Assembly (NCBI RefSeq): GCF_003732705.1
Contig: NZ_MOBR01000001.1
Span: 90,886 to 154,885, forward strand
Source of the DNA: Pseudomonas frederiksbergensis
GTDB lineage: Bacteria > Pseudomonadota > Gammaproteobacteria > Pseudomonadales > Pseudomonadaceae
Direction: 5' to 3'
DNA length: 64,000 nt
The notes beneath the pieces were generated by a model. That model did no database searches. It saw only the letters and a program-made list of their open reading frames with translations, and was not told where the DNA came from. Within the stretch, counting starts at the first letter, position 1. Every line of letters begins with the position of its first letter. A program made the translations under genes and the position numbers. Below, one piece after another: positions 16,896 through 28,154 of this stretch.

Positions 16896-17831
16896 ATGAA
16901 CACCATCAACACCCTCGGCCCCAACACCCCGCGCATCGCCCTGATCGGCGAGTGCATGATCGAGCTCCAGCAGCGGCCCGACGGCAGCCTGCAACAAAGC
17001 TTCGGCGGCGACACCTTGAACACTGCGGTCTACCTGTCCCGGGAACTGGGAGTTGGTGGCACGGTGGATTACGTCACGGCCTTGGGCGATGACAGCTTCA
17101 GCGATGCCATGTGCCAGAGCTGGGCCGCCGAGAGCATTGGCCTGGACATGGTCCAGCGCTTGCCCGGTCGCTTGCCGGGTTTGTATTGCATCCAGACCGA
17201 CGCCGCTGGCGAGCGACGTTTTCTCTACTGGCGCAACGAAGCGGCGGTGCGCAGTTGCTTCACCACCCCGGCGGCCGCGCCGATTCTGGCGGCATTGCCG
17301 GATTACGATGTGCTGTATTTCAGCGGCATCACCCTGGCAGTGCTGGGCGAGCAAGGTCGGGAAAAATTACTGGAAACCCTGATCGAAGCCCGGCAGCGGG
17401 ATGCGCGGATTGTCTTCGACAACAATTACCGACCACGTTTGTGGGCCTCGCTGGAAGAAGCTCGGGCGGCGTATCGCAGTGTGTTGCCGTACGTTGACCT
17501 GGCGTTGCTGACCGTCGATGACGAACAGGCGTTGTTCCATTTTTCCGATTGCGATGCAGTGTTTGAGGCGTACGCGCAGATCGGCACGCCGGAAGTGGTG
17601 CTCAAGCGTGGCGCTGAGGCGTGTTTGATTCGCTGTGGTGAAGAGTCATTCGAAGTGCCGGCGCAGAAAGTCGAGCGGGTGGTGGACACCACGGCGGCGG
17701 GGGATTCGTTCAGTGCGGCGTATCTGGCCAGTCGCCTCAAGGGCGGGAGCCCGGCAGAGGCGGCAGAGGCGGGGCATCGGTTGGCGAGCAAAGTCATCCA
17801 AGTGCCGGGCGCACTCATTCCCAAAACTTGA
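16896..17831 (+). CDS. kdgK: PfkB-type sugar kinase, probable 2-keto-3-deoxygluconate kinase
   Basis: A 311-residue ribokinase-family enzyme. The substrate motif is SFGGDTLNTAVYLSREL near 31-47 and the ATP/anion-hole motif VVDTTAAGDSFSAAYLA near 265-281 carries the catalytic Asp. The N-terminal IGECMIEL with GGDTLNTA is characteristic of KDG kinases among PfkB members. It would phosphorylate 2-keto-3-deoxygluconate to KDPG, which enters the Entner-Doudoroff pathway central to Pseudomonas. It is the last gene of the cluster. Its ribosome site is poor, perhaps because the repeat element intervenes. Confidence 0.82.
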   Translation: MNTINTLGPNTPRIALIGECMIELQQRPDGSLQQSFGGDTLNTAVYLSRELGVGGTVDYVTALGDDSFSDAMCQSWAAESIGLDMVQRLPGRLPGLYCIQTDAAGERRFLYWRNEAAVRSCFTTPAAAPILAALPDYDVLYFSGITLAVLGEQGREKLLETLIEARQRDARIVFDNNYRPRLWASLEEARAAYRSVLPYVDLALLTVDDEQALFHFSDCDAVFEAYAQIGTPEVVLKRGAEACLIRCGEESFEVPAQKVERVVDTTAAGDSFSAAYLASRLKGGSPAEAAEAGHRLASKVIQVPGALIPKT

Positions 17832-17887
17832 AATGCAGTTCTGTGGCGAGGGAGCTTTTGTGGCGAGGGGGCCCTCAAGCCAACAGC

Positions 17888-18163
17888 TCAATCCCGATAA
17901 AACACCTGCACCAAGTGATAGCCAAACTTGCTCTTGATCGGCCCATGCACCACCCGCAGCGGTTTCTTGAAGATCACCGCATCGATCACCCCGACCATCT
18001 GCCCCGGCCACACTTCACCCAAATCGCCGCCGCGTTTGCCGGACGGGCAGGTGGAGTACTTTTTGGCCAGCACATCGAAGGCTTCGCCCTTGGCGATGCG
18101 TTGTTTGAGCTGCTCGGCTTCTTCCGAGGTTTTCACCAGAATATGGCGGGCTTGAGCTTTCAT
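17888..18163 (-). CDS. peptidylprolyl isomerase, parvulin (PpiC) type
   Basis: A 91-residue single-domain parvulin with the family blocks ARHILVKTSEEAEQL, YSTCPSGKRGGDLGEVWPGQM and KFGYHLVQV. The whole protein matches E. coli PpiC (93 residues). It catalyses proline cis-trans isomerisation in the cytoplasm. A paralogue lies at 33919-34200. It is monocistronic, 66 bases downstream of the start of the flanking intergenic region after the hybrid kinase. The plus strand just downstream of its stop (17841-17880) carries degenerate GTGGCGAGGG repeats. Confidence 0.9.
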   Translation of the reverse strand: MKAQARHILVKTSEEAEQLKQRIAKGEAFDVLAKKYSTCPSGKRGGDLGEVWPGQMVGVIDAVIFKKPLRVVHGPIKSKFGYHLVQVFYRD

Positions 18164-18229
18164 TGAGGCAGACCTTGTAACGGTGGTGGCTATGCTGGGG
18201 CCAGCGGGGGCGCGGGATTATGCCTGAAC

Positions 18230-20767
18230 TCACTCCGGTTGGCCGATCATCGTGCGAATCTTGTTGGCCAGCAGGTCGATGGAAAACGGTTTGGCCACCA
18301 TGTCCATGCCTTCCTCCAGGAAGCCCTGGCGCTCGGCGGCTTTCTCCGCGTAACCGGTCATGAACAGCACTTTGAGGTCCGGGCGGTGCTGGCGGGCGAT
18401 TTCCGCCAGTTGCCGGCCGTTCATCCCCGGCAGCCCGACATCGGTCACCAGCAAATCCACTCGCAGGTCGGATTCGAGCAAGGGCAGGGCGGCCCTGGCG
18501 TCTTCAGCTTCGTGGGCGTGATAACCCAGCTCATTCAGCAAATCCAGCACCAGCATACGCACCGCCGGGTCGTCTTCCACCAGCACCACGGTTTCACCGG
18601 CAATCGCCGACGGCGCTTCGCCTGTGACGGGCAGCAGGGTGTCTTGCGGCGCGCCAAGGTGCAGGCGCGGTAAATACAGGCGTACGCAAGTGCCCTGGCC
18701 CGGCACGCTGTCGAGGCTGACGTGGCCGCCAGACTGTTGGGCAAAACCGTAAATCATCGATAATCCCAGGCCTGTGCCCTGGCCGATCGGTTTGGTGGTG
18801 AAGAACGGATCGAACGCCTTGGCCAGCACCGACGCGGACATGCCGGTGCCGTTGTCGCTGACGGCGATCATCAGATAGTCCCCGGCCTTCACCGACTCCA
18901 GGCCGGTGAGGTCGCTGCCGTCGAGGTAGACGTTGGCGGTTTCGATCAGCAACCGGCCGCCATCGGGCATCGCGTCCCGGGCGTTGATCACCAGGTTGAG
19001 CAGGGCGTTTTCCAATTGGCTGACGTCGGTGCTGACCGGCCACACCTCATCGACCAGTTGCAGCACCAGTTTGATATGGTCGCCCTTGGTGCGGCTGAGC
19101 AGGTCTTCCAGGGAATGAATCAGGTCATTGGCGTTCAGCGGCTTGCGGTCCAGCGACTGACGCCGGGAGAACGCCAGCAGCCGATGAGTCAGGGCCGCCG
19201 CCCGGTTGGCCGAGGACACCGCGGCTTCGGTGAACCGGCCGATCTCGGCGGTGCGCCCGTCGGCGATATAGCGCTGCATCAGGTCGAGGCTGCCGATGAT
19301 CCCGGTCAGCATGTTGTTGAAGTCATGGGCGATGCCGCCGGTGAGCTGGCCGACCGCTTCCATTTTTTGCGCATGGCGCAACGCATCTTCAGCGCGCTCG
19401 CGCTCGAACATCTCGTTTTGCAGGCGCTGATTGGCTTCGGCCAATTGCTGGGTACGGGCGATCACCCGTTCCTCAAGGGTTTCATTGAGGTTGCGCAGGG
19501 CTTCTTCGGTCTGTTTACGCTCGGTTTCATCGATCACAAAGATGTAGAAACCGTTGACCGCACCATCCGAGCCATGGCGCGGCAGGTAATTCATCAGGGC
19601 GCTGCGAATGCTGCCGTCACGGTGCGCCGCATCGATGCTGAACGAGCAGGGCTTGCCCGCCAGCGCCTCGGCGATGTATTCGGCGCGCAGGGCGTAGGCT
19701 TCGTCGCCGAGCACTTCATGGATGGTCCGGCCGAACAGCTCTTGGGGCGTCAGGCCATACCAGTCCAGATACGCGGCGTTGTTCAGGCGAAAACGTTCCT
19801 CGCGGTCGACATAGCTGATCAGGATCGGCATCGCGTTGATGATCAGCTGCAACTCGGTCTGGCTCTGGCGCAGGGCCTGTTCGGTGTGTTTGCGTTCTGT
19901 CAGGTCCAGGGCGGCGCCGAGGAAACGCACCGGCCGACCATGGTGGTCCTTGTAGCAACGGCCCCTGGCAAACACCCAGCGCAGCTCGCCGTCGGGTTGC
20001 ATCAGGCGATATTCCTCGGCGTACTCGGTGCCGTGGGTGATGCAGTGCTTGATGCTGCGCGCCACCATGCCACGGTCTTCCGGGTGCACGCCTTGCAAGT
20101 ATTCGCTGATCGGCAACTGGCTGGCCATCGCCGGATCAATGCCGTGCAGTTGCGCGAAGTGGGCGTCGGCGATAAAGCGGTCTTCGCCAATGTTCCAGTC
20201 CCAGGTGCCGACCGCGTCGGTGGCGGCCAGGGCCAGTTGCAGGCGCTGCTCGGTTTCGTGCTGGGCTTTGAGGCTGGCGGCGGAGCGCTGTTCGAGCTCG
20301 AGGGCGATGCGCCGTCGTTCGTTGGTTTCGATGGCGGTGACCAGGATTCCGGCAACCTCGGCGCTTTCATCGCGAATCGGGCTGTAGGTCAAATCCAGCC
20401 AGAAGTCGGAATCTTGCCCGTCGCGTTGTAAGGAAAAGCGCTGTTCGCTGTAGGTGCGCACCTGGCCTTGTAGGACGGCGCTGTAGATCGGGTCGGTAAA
20501 GTCTGTTAATTCGGGCCAGATTTGGTGCGTAGGCTGTCCGAAAGCGTGTGGATGCTTGCTGCCACACAGCAGGGCGAAGCCATCGTTATAGATCTGCGTG
20601 AGCTGCGGCCCCCACAGCAAGAGCATGGGCATCGGCGAATGAATCACGATGTCCACCGCGGTACGCAGGCTCTGCGGCCAGGTGCTGGCGGCGCCCAAGG
20701 GGCTGCGGCTCCAGTCCAGTCGGGCGATCAGGGCCTGGGCATCGCTGCCGGTCGGTGATGCGTTCAT
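18230..20767 (-). CDS. PAS-domain hybrid sensor histidine kinase
   Basis: An 845-residue cytoplasmic hybrid kinase with no membrane segment. Three PAS-type sensor domains occupy about residues 30-410. A coiled coil follows ([20 protein letters not shown]). The HisKA phospho-acceptor is in [13 protein letters not shown] near 478, the HATPase motifs are [19 protein letters not shown] and [10 protein letters not shown], and a C-terminal receiver has the phospho-Asp in [13 protein letters not shown]. Upstream in-frame ATGs exist at 20872 and 20983. The one at 20767 has AGGA seven bases before it and leaves a 131-base divergent gap. No HPt protein or response regulator is adjacent, so its output partner is unknown. 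Confidence 0.87.
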   Translation of the reverse strand: MNASPTGSDAQALIARLDWSRSPLGAASTWPQSLRTAVDIVIHSPMPMLLLWGPQLTQIYNDGFALLCGSKHPHAFGQPTHQIWPELTDFTDPIYSAVLQGQVRTYSEQRFSLQRDGQDSDFWLDLTYSPIRDESAEVAGILVTAIETNERRRIALELEQRSAASLKAQHETEQRLQLALAATDAVGTWDWNIGEDRFIADAHFAQLHGIDPAMASQLPISEYLQGVHPEDRGMVARSIKHCITHGTEYAEEYRLMQPDGELRWVFARGRCYKDHHGRPVRFLGAALDLTERKHTEQALRQSQTELQLIINAMPILISYVDREERFRLNNAAYLDWYGLTPQELFGRTIHEVLGDEAYALRAEYIAEALAGKPCSFSIDAAHRDGSIRSALMNYLPRHGSDGAVNGFYIFVIDETERKQTEEALRNLNETLEERVIARTQQLAEANQRLQNEMFERERAEDALRHAQKMEAVGQLTGGIAHDFNNMLTGIIGSLDLMQRYIADGRTAEIGRFTEAAVSSANRAAALTHRLLAFSRRQSLDRKPLNANDLIHSLEDLLSRTKGDHIKLVLQLVDEVWPVSTDVSQLENALLNLVINARDAMPDGGRLLIETANVYLDGSDLTGLESVKAGDYLMIAVSDNGTGMSASVLAKAFDPFFTTKPIGQGTGLGLSMIYGFAQQSGGHVSLDSVPGQGTCVRLYLPRLHLGAPQDTLLPVTGEAPSAIAGETVVLVEDDPAVRMLVLDLLNELGYHAHEAEDARAALPLLESDLRVDLLVTDVGLPGMNGRQLAEIARQHRPDLKVLFMTGYAEKAAERQGFLEEGMDMVAKPFSIDLLANKIRTMIGQPE

Positions 20768-20898
20768 CAAGATGTCCTGCACGTCAGTCGGTGTGGCTAC
20801 GTCTACTATCCTCACAGGGCGGTAGTCGCTGGATGACCCGAGGCGTCTTGCTGTCGGGTCATATTTGCTCATTGAATGCTTCGCGGGTGCTTTTTGCC

Positions 20899-22008
20899 AT
20901 GGAAATCGATTTATTGTTGCGGCAACTGGCCAGCCAGGAGGGCTCCGATCTTTACCTCTCCACGGGTGCGCCACCCAGCGCACGGTTCGACGGTGTGCTC
21001 AAACCCTTGTCCGATCAGCGGTTCAAACCGGGGGAAATCGCGGCCATCGCCGAGTCCATCATGGACGCCGAACAGCGTCTGGAGTTCGATCGCGAACTGG
21101 AAATGAACCTGGCCATCTCCCTGGCCGGGGTCGGACGTTTTCGGATCAACCTGTTCAAGCAGCGCAACGACGTATCGATCGTGGCGCGCAACATCAAGCT
21201 CGACATCCCGCGCTTCGAAGACCTCAATCTGCCGCCAGTGCTGCTGGAAACCGTGATGCTCAAGCAAGGGCTGATGCTGTTCGTCGGCGCGACCGATTCG
21301 GGCAAATCCACGTCCCTGGCGGCCCTGATCGACTACCGCAACCGCCACAGCAGCGGCCATATCATCACCATCGAAGACCCGGTGGAGTATATCCATCGGC
21401 ACAAAAAATCGATCATCAACCAGCGGGAGGTCGGCGTCGACACCCGCAGTTTTCATGCCGCGTTGAAAAATACCCTGCGTCAGGCGCCGGATGTGGTGCT
21501 GATCGGCGAAATTCGCGACCGCGAGACCATGGAACATGCGCTGACGTTTGCCGATACCGGCCACTTGGTGATCTCCACCCTGCATGCCCACAACGCCAAC
21601 CAGGCGCTGGACCGTATCATCAACTTCTTCCCGCAGGAGCGCCGGGAGCAACTGCTGCACGACTTGGCCAACAACCTCAAGGCCTTCGTGTCTCAGCGTC
21701 TGGTGCGCACCCTCGACGGCCAGCGCCGGGCGGCGGTGGAAGTGATGCTGGGCACACCGACCATTGCCGACCTGATCCGGCGTAACGAGTTTGATGAGCT
21801 GAAGGGGATTATGGAAAAGTCGGTGGAACTGGGGATGCAGACGTTTGATGGGGCGCTTTACGGGTTGGTGGTGGAAGGGGCGATCAGCGAGGATGAGGCG
21901 TTGAAGCATGCGGACTCGGTGAATAATTTGCGGTTGCGGTTGAAGCTTCACACCGAAACCTCACCGAGCATCCAGCCATCGCCCGGTGAATGGGGACTCA
22001 TGGACTGA
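20899..22008 (+). CDS. PilT/PilU-type ATPase, PilU-like
   Basis: A 369-residue hexameric AAA-type secretion ATPase of the twitching-motility family, starting MEIDLLLRQLASQEGSDLYL. The P-loop is GATDSGKST near 130; related proteins usually have Gly where Asp stands. The Asp box is IITIEDPVEYIH, the Walker B is DVVLIGEIRDRETMEHAL and the His box is GHLVISTLHAHNANQ. These motifs and the length fit PilU, the accessory retraction motor, better than PilT (about 344). It is not beside pilT or other pil genes, and is divergent from a hybrid kinase. An upstream frame opening at 20755 is rejected because homology begins at MEIDLL. Confidence 0.85.
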   Translation: MEIDLLLRQLASQEGSDLYLSTGAPPSARFDGVLKPLSDQRFKPGEIAAIAESIMDAEQRLEFDRELEMNLAISLAGVGRFRINLFKQRNDVSIVARNIKLDIPRFEDLNLPPVLLETVMLKQGLMLFVGATDSGKSTSLAALIDYRNRHSSGHIITIEDPVEYIHRHKKSIINQREVGVDTRSFHAALKNTLRQAPDVVLIGEIRDRETMEHALTFADTGHLVISTLHAHNANQALDRIINFFPQERREQLLHDLANNLKAFVSQRLVRTLDGQRRAAVEVMLGTPTIADLIRRNEFDELKGIMEKSVELGMQTFDGALYGLVVEGAISEDEALKHADSVNNLRLRLKLHTETSPSIQPSPGEWGLMD

Positions 22009-22021
22009 CGCGCCATCAAAA

Positions 22022-22112
22022 TGTGGGAGCGAGCCTGCTCGCGAAAGCGGTTTGTCAGCCTGCATTGATGTTGAATGGGCTGACGCTTTCGCGAGCAGGC
22101 TCGCTCCCACAA
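22022..22112. repeat. REP pair (REPIN-like)
   Basis: TGTGGGAGCGAGCCTGCTCGCGAAAGCG and its reverse complement flank a 35-base centre. It lies between the convergent PilU-like and acetoacetate-CoA ligase genes. Confidence 0.9.
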
Positions 22113-22124
22113 TGAGTCTGTGTT

Positions 22125-24080
22125 TTAGTCTTTGAGTTCGGGGCGGTTGCGGAATTGTTCGAGGGCTTCGGGGTTGGCCAGGGCATCGGTATTTTTTACC
22201 GGTTGCCCATGCACCACATTCCTGACCGCCAATTCGACGACCTTGCCGCTGATGGTGCGCGGTATGTCGGTGACCGCGAGGATTTTCGCCGGCACATGAC
22301 GCGGCGTGGTGTTGGCGCGGATGACCTGGCGAATCTGCTGTTGCAGTGGTTCATCGAGCGTGACGCCATCCTTGAGACGCACAAACAGCACCACCCGCAC
22401 ATCATCCTGCCACTGCTGACCAATCGCCACGCTGTCCAGCACTTGCGGCACTTTCTCGACCTGACGGTAAATCTCCGCCGTGCCAATGCGCACGCCGCCG
22501 GGGTTGAGCACGGCGTCGGAACGGCCGTGGATCAGCATGCCGCCGTGGGGCAGTTGTTCGGCGTAGTCGCCCTGGGCCCAGACGCCGGGGAACTGGCTGA
22601 AATACGACGCGCGGAGTTTGTCCCCGGCCGGATCGTTCCAGAAACCGATGGGGATCGCGGGAAAGTGCCGAGTGCAGACCAGCTCACCTTTCTCGCCGAT
22701 TACTGGCTGGCCGGCGTCGTTCCACACCTCGACCGCCATGCCCAGGCTCTTGCCCATCATCTCGCTGCGCCGAACCGGCGACAGCGGATTGCCATTGACG
22801 AAGCACGACACGATGTCGGTGCCGCCGGACATCGAGGCCAGACATACGTCTGTCTTGAAGTCGCGGTAGACAAAATCGTAACTCTGCGGTGACAGCGCCG
22901 AACCGGTGCACAGCAGGGTTTTGAGGCTGCTCAGGTCGTGGCTTTGCCGAGGTTTCAGGCCGCTGCTTTCAAGGGTCGCGAGAAACTTGGGGCTGGTGCC
23001 GAAGACGTTGATGCGCTCGTCATCGATCAGGTCAATCAAGCGCTCCGGGCCGGGATGAAACGGCGAGCCGTCGTACAACACCACGGCGCTGCCGACCGCC
23101 AGAGCCGACACCAGCCAGTTCCACATCATCCAGCCGCACGTGGTGTAGTAGAACAAACGACTGCCGGGGCCCAAGTCGCAATGCAAACCGTGTTCCTTGA
23201 CGTGTTGCAGCAGCACGCCGCCGGTGCTGTGGATGATGCATTTCGGCACGCCCGTGGTGCCGCTGGAATAGAGGATGTACAGCGGATGGGCGAACGGCAC
23301 AGCAACGAAATCCGGCTCGCCACCGATGTCATAAAAGTCGTCCCAGAGCGTGACGTTGGCCTGGGTGTGAAACTCGTCGATATGCGTGTTTGGCCGTGCG
23401 TAAGGCACGACGATCAACTGCTGCAAGGTGGGCAGCCGTTCGAGGATTTCATTGACCTTGGCGCGCTGGTCGATCTCCTTGCCGGCATAGCGATAACCGG
23501 CGCACGTGATCAGCACTTTCGGCTCGATCTGGCCGAAACGGTCGATCACCCCTTGGGTGCCGAAGTCCGGCGAAGAACAGGACCAGATCGCGCCCAGGCT
23601 GGTGGTGGCCAGCATCGCCACCAGGGTTTGCCAGGTGTTGGGCATGCACGCCGCCACCCGGTCACCGAGGCCGACGCCAGCGGCTTTCAGACTGTTCTGA
23701 AACCCGGCGACGTGGCTGGCCAGTTCGGCCCAGGTCAATTGCTCGCGCTGACCGTTTTCAGCCACCGCGACCACCGCCACGGCATCGTCGCGTCGCCGCA
23801 GCAGGTGTTCGGCGAAGTTCAGGGTCGCACCGGGAAACCACTCGGCGCTGGGCATCTGCGGGCCTTCACGCAGCACCGCGTCGGGTTGGTCGTGGAAGCG
23901 GATATCGAAGAAATCGACAATCGCTTGCCAGAACGCTTCCCGCTGGTCGATGGACCATTGGTGCAGGGCAGGGTAGTCGTCGATCTTGGCGTGATGCCGC
24001 TGATTGATGAAGCGCCGAAAGGCCTCCATGCGGGTCTTGCCGATGCGCTCGGTGCTGGGTTGCCACAGGATGTCGGACAT
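22125..24080 (-). CDS. acetoacetate-CoA ligase (acetoacetyl-CoA synthetase)
   Basis: A 651-residue AMP-forming ligase, the usual length of acetoacetyl-CoA synthetases. The N-terminal ACS domain begins with [20 protein letters not shown]. The AMP-binding motif [13 protein letters not shown] lies near 268, followed by a C-terminal domain with the catalytic-lysine region [13 protein letters not shown] near 615. It activates acetoacetate, the product of the adjacent 3-hydroxybutyrate dehydrogenase, for thiolysis to acetyl-CoA. It is last in the operon, separated from the dehydrogenase gene by a 110-bp repeat. Confidence 0.9.
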   Translation of the reverse strand: MSDILWQPSTERIGKTRMEAFRRFINQRHHAKIDDYPALHQWSIDQREAFWQAIVDFFDIRFHDQPDAVLREGPQMPSAEWFPGATLNFAEHLLRRRDDAVAVVAVAENGQREQLTWAELASHVAGFQNSLKAAGVGLGDRVAACMPNTWQTLVAMLATTSLGAIWSCSSPDFGTQGVIDRFGQIEPKVLITCAGYRYAGKEIDQRAKVNEILERLPTLQQLIVVPYARPNTHIDEFHTQANVTLWDDFYDIGGEPDFVAVPFAHPLYILYSSGTTGVPKCIIHSTGGVLLQHVKEHGLHCDLGPGSRLFYYTTCGWMMWNWLVSALAVGSAVVLYDGSPFHPGPERLIDLIDDERINVFGTSPKFLATLESSGLKPRQSHDLSSLKTLLCTGSALSPQSYDFVYRDFKTDVCLASMSGGTDIVSCFVNGNPLSPVRRSEMMGKSLGMAVEVWNDAGQPVIGEKGELVCTRHFPAIPIGFWNDPAGDKLRASYFSQFPGVWAQGDYAEQLPHGGMLIHGRSDAVLNPGGVRIGTAEIYRQVEKVPQVLDSVAIGQQWQDDVRVVLFVRLKDGVTLDEPLQQQIRQVIRANTTPRHVPAKILAVTDIPRTISGKVVELAVRNVVHGQPVKNTDALANPEALEQFRNRPELKD

Positions 24081-24110
24081 GGCTTGCCTCTTGTTCTGGT
24101 CTTCAGATCA

Positions 24111-24217
24111 GATCGTTCCCACGCTCCGCGTGGGAATGCAGCCCGGGACGCTCCGCGTCCCAAAAGCGGACGCAGAGCGTCCATTGAGGCATTCCCACGC
24201 AGAGCGTGGGAACGATC
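24111..24217. repeat. 110-bp palindromic repeat, copy 3
   Basis: GATCGTTCCCACGCTCCGCG ... CGCAGAGCGTGGGAACGATC, same family as 14563 and 16757. It sits inside the hydroxybutyrate operon between the ligase and dehydrogenase genes. Confidence 0.92.
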
Positions 24218-24227
24218 CGGGTGGCGG

Positions 24228-25001
24228 TTACTGCGCCAACCACCCACCATCAATATTCCACGCCGCGCCGCGTACCTGGCTACCGGCCTCGCTGCACAAA
24301 AACAACACCAGTTCACCCAGTTGCGGCGGGGTCACGAATTCCAGCGATGGCTGCTTCTCAGCCAGCAAATCATGCTGCGCCTGCTGCGGGTCGATCCCGG
24401 TGGCCGCGCGATCATCGATCTGCTTCTGCACCAGCGGTGTCAGCACCCAGCCCGGGCAGATGGCGTTGCAGGTCACTTGGGTAGTCGCGGTTTCCAGGCC
24501 GACCACTTTGGTCAACCCGATCACCCCATGTTTGGCGGCGACGTACGCGGCTTTGCCCACCGAACCGACCTGGCCGTGAACCGAGGCGATGTTGATGATC
24601 CGCCCCCAGTTCTTGGCGCGCATGCGTGGCAAGCACAGGCGAGTGCTGTGGAACACCGATGACAGGTTGATCGCAATGATCGAATCCCAACGTTCCAACG
24701 GAAAATCTTCCACCGCCGCCACATGCTGAATCCCGGCGTTGTTCACCAGAATATCCACGCCACCGAACTCACGTTCGGCGTAGGCGATCATCTCGGCAAT
24801 TTGTTCCGGGTTGCTGACGTCGGCCGGGTGATGCCCGACCTTGCCGCCAAACTGCTGCACTTGGGCAATCACCTTGGACGCATCGCCGAAACCATTGAGA
24901 ACCACATTGGCGCCAGCCTTGGCCAGGCTGAGGGCGATGCCCAGGCCAATGCCGCTGGTGGAACCGGTGACCAATGCGGTCTTGCCTGTAAGAGTCGTCA
25001 T
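24228..25001 (-). CDS. bdhA: 3-hydroxybutyrate dehydrogenase
   Basis: A 257-residue short-chain dehydrogenase. The NAD motif is TGSTSGIGLGIA near 12, the structural NNAGIQ near 90 carries the HBDH-specific glutamine, the catalytic Ser is in IINIASVHG and the YxxxK is YVAAKHG near 155. The C-terminal QVRGAAWNIDGGWLAQ is typical of D-3-hydroxybutyrate dehydrogenases. It oxidises D-3-hydroxybutyrate to acetoacetate. The ATG at 25001 is chosen over 25016 because MTTLTGKTALVTG is the family start and GAGGT precedes it. It follows the permease gene by seven bases. Confidence 0.92.
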   Translation of the reverse strand: MTTLTGKTALVTGSTSGIGLGIALSLAKAGANVVLNGFGDASKVIAQVQQFGGKVGHHPADVSNPEQIAEMIAYAEREFGGVDILVNNAGIQHVAAVEDFPLERWDSIIAINLSSVFHSTRLCLPRMRAKNWGRIINIASVHGQVGSVGKAAYVAAKHGVIGLTKVVGLETATTQVTCNAICPGWVLTPLVQKQIDDRAATGIDPQQAQHDLLAEKQPSLEFVTPPQLGELVLFLCSEAGSQVRGAAWNIDGGWLAQ

Positions 25002-25008
25002 GAATACC

Positions 25009-26400
25009 TCACACAATGCCAGTGGCGTAGAAAGTACCGATCACCACAAAAACCGCCAGGGTCTTGATCAGCGTAATACAGAAAATGTCTTTGTAGGCTT
25101 CGCGGTGCGTCAGGCCGGTCACCGCGAGCAAGGTAATCACCGCGCCGTTGTGTGGCAGGGTGTCCATGCCGCCACTGGCCATCGCCGCCACTCGGTGTAG
25201 CACTTCCAGCGGAATATTGGCGGCATGGGCGGCGGCGATGAAGTCATTGGCCATTGCCGCGAGGGCGATGCTCATGCCACCCGACGCGGAACCGGTGATA
25301 CCGGCCAGCAAGGTCACGGTAATCGCTTCGTTGACCAGTGGGTTGGGAATGCTTTTGAGCCAGTCGGCCAGCACCAGAAAGCCAGGCAAGGAGGCAATCA
25401 CCGCGCCAAAACCGTATTCCGACGCGGTGTTCATCGCCGCCAGCAGTGCACCGCTGACTGCACTTTTACTGCCTTCGGCCAGTTTGCTTTTGATCGCTTG
25501 GAAACCGAACGCCAGCACCATGAGGATGCCGATCAGCAGTGCCGCTTGAACCGCCCAGATGGCGGTGAGCTTGGCGATTTCGGTGGTCACCGGCGTCGCC
25601 ATGCCCGGCAGCGAGAGGCTGTGGGTCTTGCCATACCATTGTGGGATCCACTGGGTAAACAGCAGGTTCATGATGCCCACCGCCAACAGCGGCGACAGTG
25701 CGAGCCACGGGTTCGGCAGCTTGATGTCTTCGGCGGTTTCCGGCTCGTTGCGCAACTCGGTGCCGTAGCCTTCACCGGCGCGCTGGGCTTTGTTGCGTTG
25801 GCGCTGGAGGAACAGCATGCCGGTACAGAATACGAAAATCGTGCCGATCAGACCCAGCCACGGCGCCGCCCACGCGGTGGTGTTGAAGAACGTGCTGGGG
25901 ATGATGTTCTGGATTTGCGGGGTGCCGGGCAGGGCATCCATGGTGAAGGAAAACGCGCCGAGGGCGATGGTCGCCGGGATCAGGCGTTTCGGAATATTGC
26001 TCTGACGAAACATTTCGGCGGCAAACGGGTAGACCGCGAACACCACCACAAACAGCGACACGCCGCCGTAGGTGAGCAGGGCGCAGACCAGCACGATCAC
26101 CAGCATCGCCTGGCGGGTGCCCAGGAGCTTGATCGCGGCCGCAACAATAGAGCGCGAGAAGCCTGACAACTCAATCAGCTTGCCGAACACCGCACCGAGC
26201 AGGAACACCGGGAAATACAGTTTGATGAACCCGACCATTTTCTCCATGAACACCCCGGTAAAGGCAGGGGCGACGGCGGAAGGGTCGGTGAGCAGGACGG
26301 CGCCGAGAGCGGCAATCGGGGCAAAGAGGATAACGCTGTAGCCACGGTAGGCAGCCAGCATCAGCAGCGCGAGAGCTGCCAAGGCAATGATCACACTCAT
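25009..26400 (-). CDS. GntP family permease, probable 3-hydroxybutyrate transporter
   Basis: A 463-residue polytopic inner-membrane protein with about 12 hydrophobic segments and GntP-family features, for example KLYFPVFLLGAVFGKLIELS near 60 and MASGGMDTLPHNGAVITLLA near 408. Family members import gluconate or other hydroxy acids. Here the operon with bdhA and acetoacetate-CoA ligase points to D-3-hydroxybutyrate. AGGAG lies eight bases before the ATG. A sigma-54 promoter sits about 60-75 bases upstream. Confidence 0.88.
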   Translation of the reverse strand: MSVIIALAALALLMLAAYRGYSVILFAPIAALGAVLLTDPSAVAPAFTGVFMEKMVGFIKLYFPVFLLGAVFGKLIELSGFSRSIVAAAIKLLGTRQAMLVIVLVCALLTYGGVSLFVVVFAVYPFAAEMFRQSNIPKRLIPATIALGAFSFTMDALPGTPQIQNIIPSTFFNTTAWAAPWLGLIGTIFVFCTGMLFLQRQRNKAQRAGEGYGTELRNEPETAEDIKLPNPWLALSPLLAVGIMNLLFTQWIPQWYGKTHSLSLPGMATPVTTEIAKLTAIWAVQAALLIGILMVLAFGFQAIKSKLAEGSKSAVSGALLAAMNTASEYGFGAVIASLPGFLVLADWLKSIPNPLVNEAITVTLLAGITGSASGGMSIALAAMANDFIAAAHAANIPLEVLHRVAAMASGGMDTLPHNGAVITLLAVTGLTHREAYKDIFCITLIKTLAVFVVIGTFYATGIV

Positions 26401-26459
26401 GGGTGTGTCTCCTGGGATTGTTATTTTTGTAGGGTGGATCTTTTGTGGGAGAGGGCTTT

Positions 26460-26475
26460 AGCGGGAATCGTGCCA
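26460..26475 (-). promoter_or_regulatory. sigma-54 (RpoN) promoter of the hydroxybutyrate operon
   Basis: On the minus strand TGGCACG-ATTC-CCGCT: the -24 element is perfect and the invariant GG and GC are exactly ten bases apart. The -12 half has CCGCT instead of TTGCT. It reads toward the GntP permease gene, whose activator gene lies immediately upstream. A small dyad CTTGT-N6-ACAAG at 26485-26500 is next to it. Confidence 0.8.
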
Positions 26476-26573
26476 GATCGTTAACTTGTTGAAATACAAG
26501 GATATTATTTCTTTGCAATGTGGTTTTTCTGGTTTTTGTCTCTGTTTTGAGATTGTTGGTGAGCTGACGGGCG

Positions 26574-26670
26574 CCTTCGCGGGCAAGCCTCGCTCCTACA
26601 GGGGGAGGCGGCATTCGCGAATGGCGCGTACATCTCGCACCTGTAGGAGCGAGGCTTGCCCGCGAAGAGG
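26574..26670. repeat. REP pair, CTCCTACAGG variant
   Basis: CCTTCGCGGGCAAGCCTCGC at one end and GCGAGGCTTGCCCGCGAAG at the other, with about 45 bases between. It lies between the activator and permease genes. Confidence 0.9.
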
Positions 26671-26700
26671 CCATATCTACCAACAGAGATGAATGTCTCC

Positions 26701-28116
<1,416 letters not shown>

Positions 28117-28154
28117 GTTTGTCAGGTCCGGAAGTTGTGTTGTCTGTGCGGGCC

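Noticed and set aside
17841..17880. GTGGCGAGGG direct repeats after kdgK, considered as a terminator or REP
   Set aside because: There is no inverted arm or U-run. They look like fragments of a common intergenic repeat, too degraded to call.
22938..24662. 574-codon plus-strand frame opposite acetoacetate-CoA ligase and bdhA
   Set aside because: It crosses the 110-bp repeat and both genes in antisense, with no domain visible.
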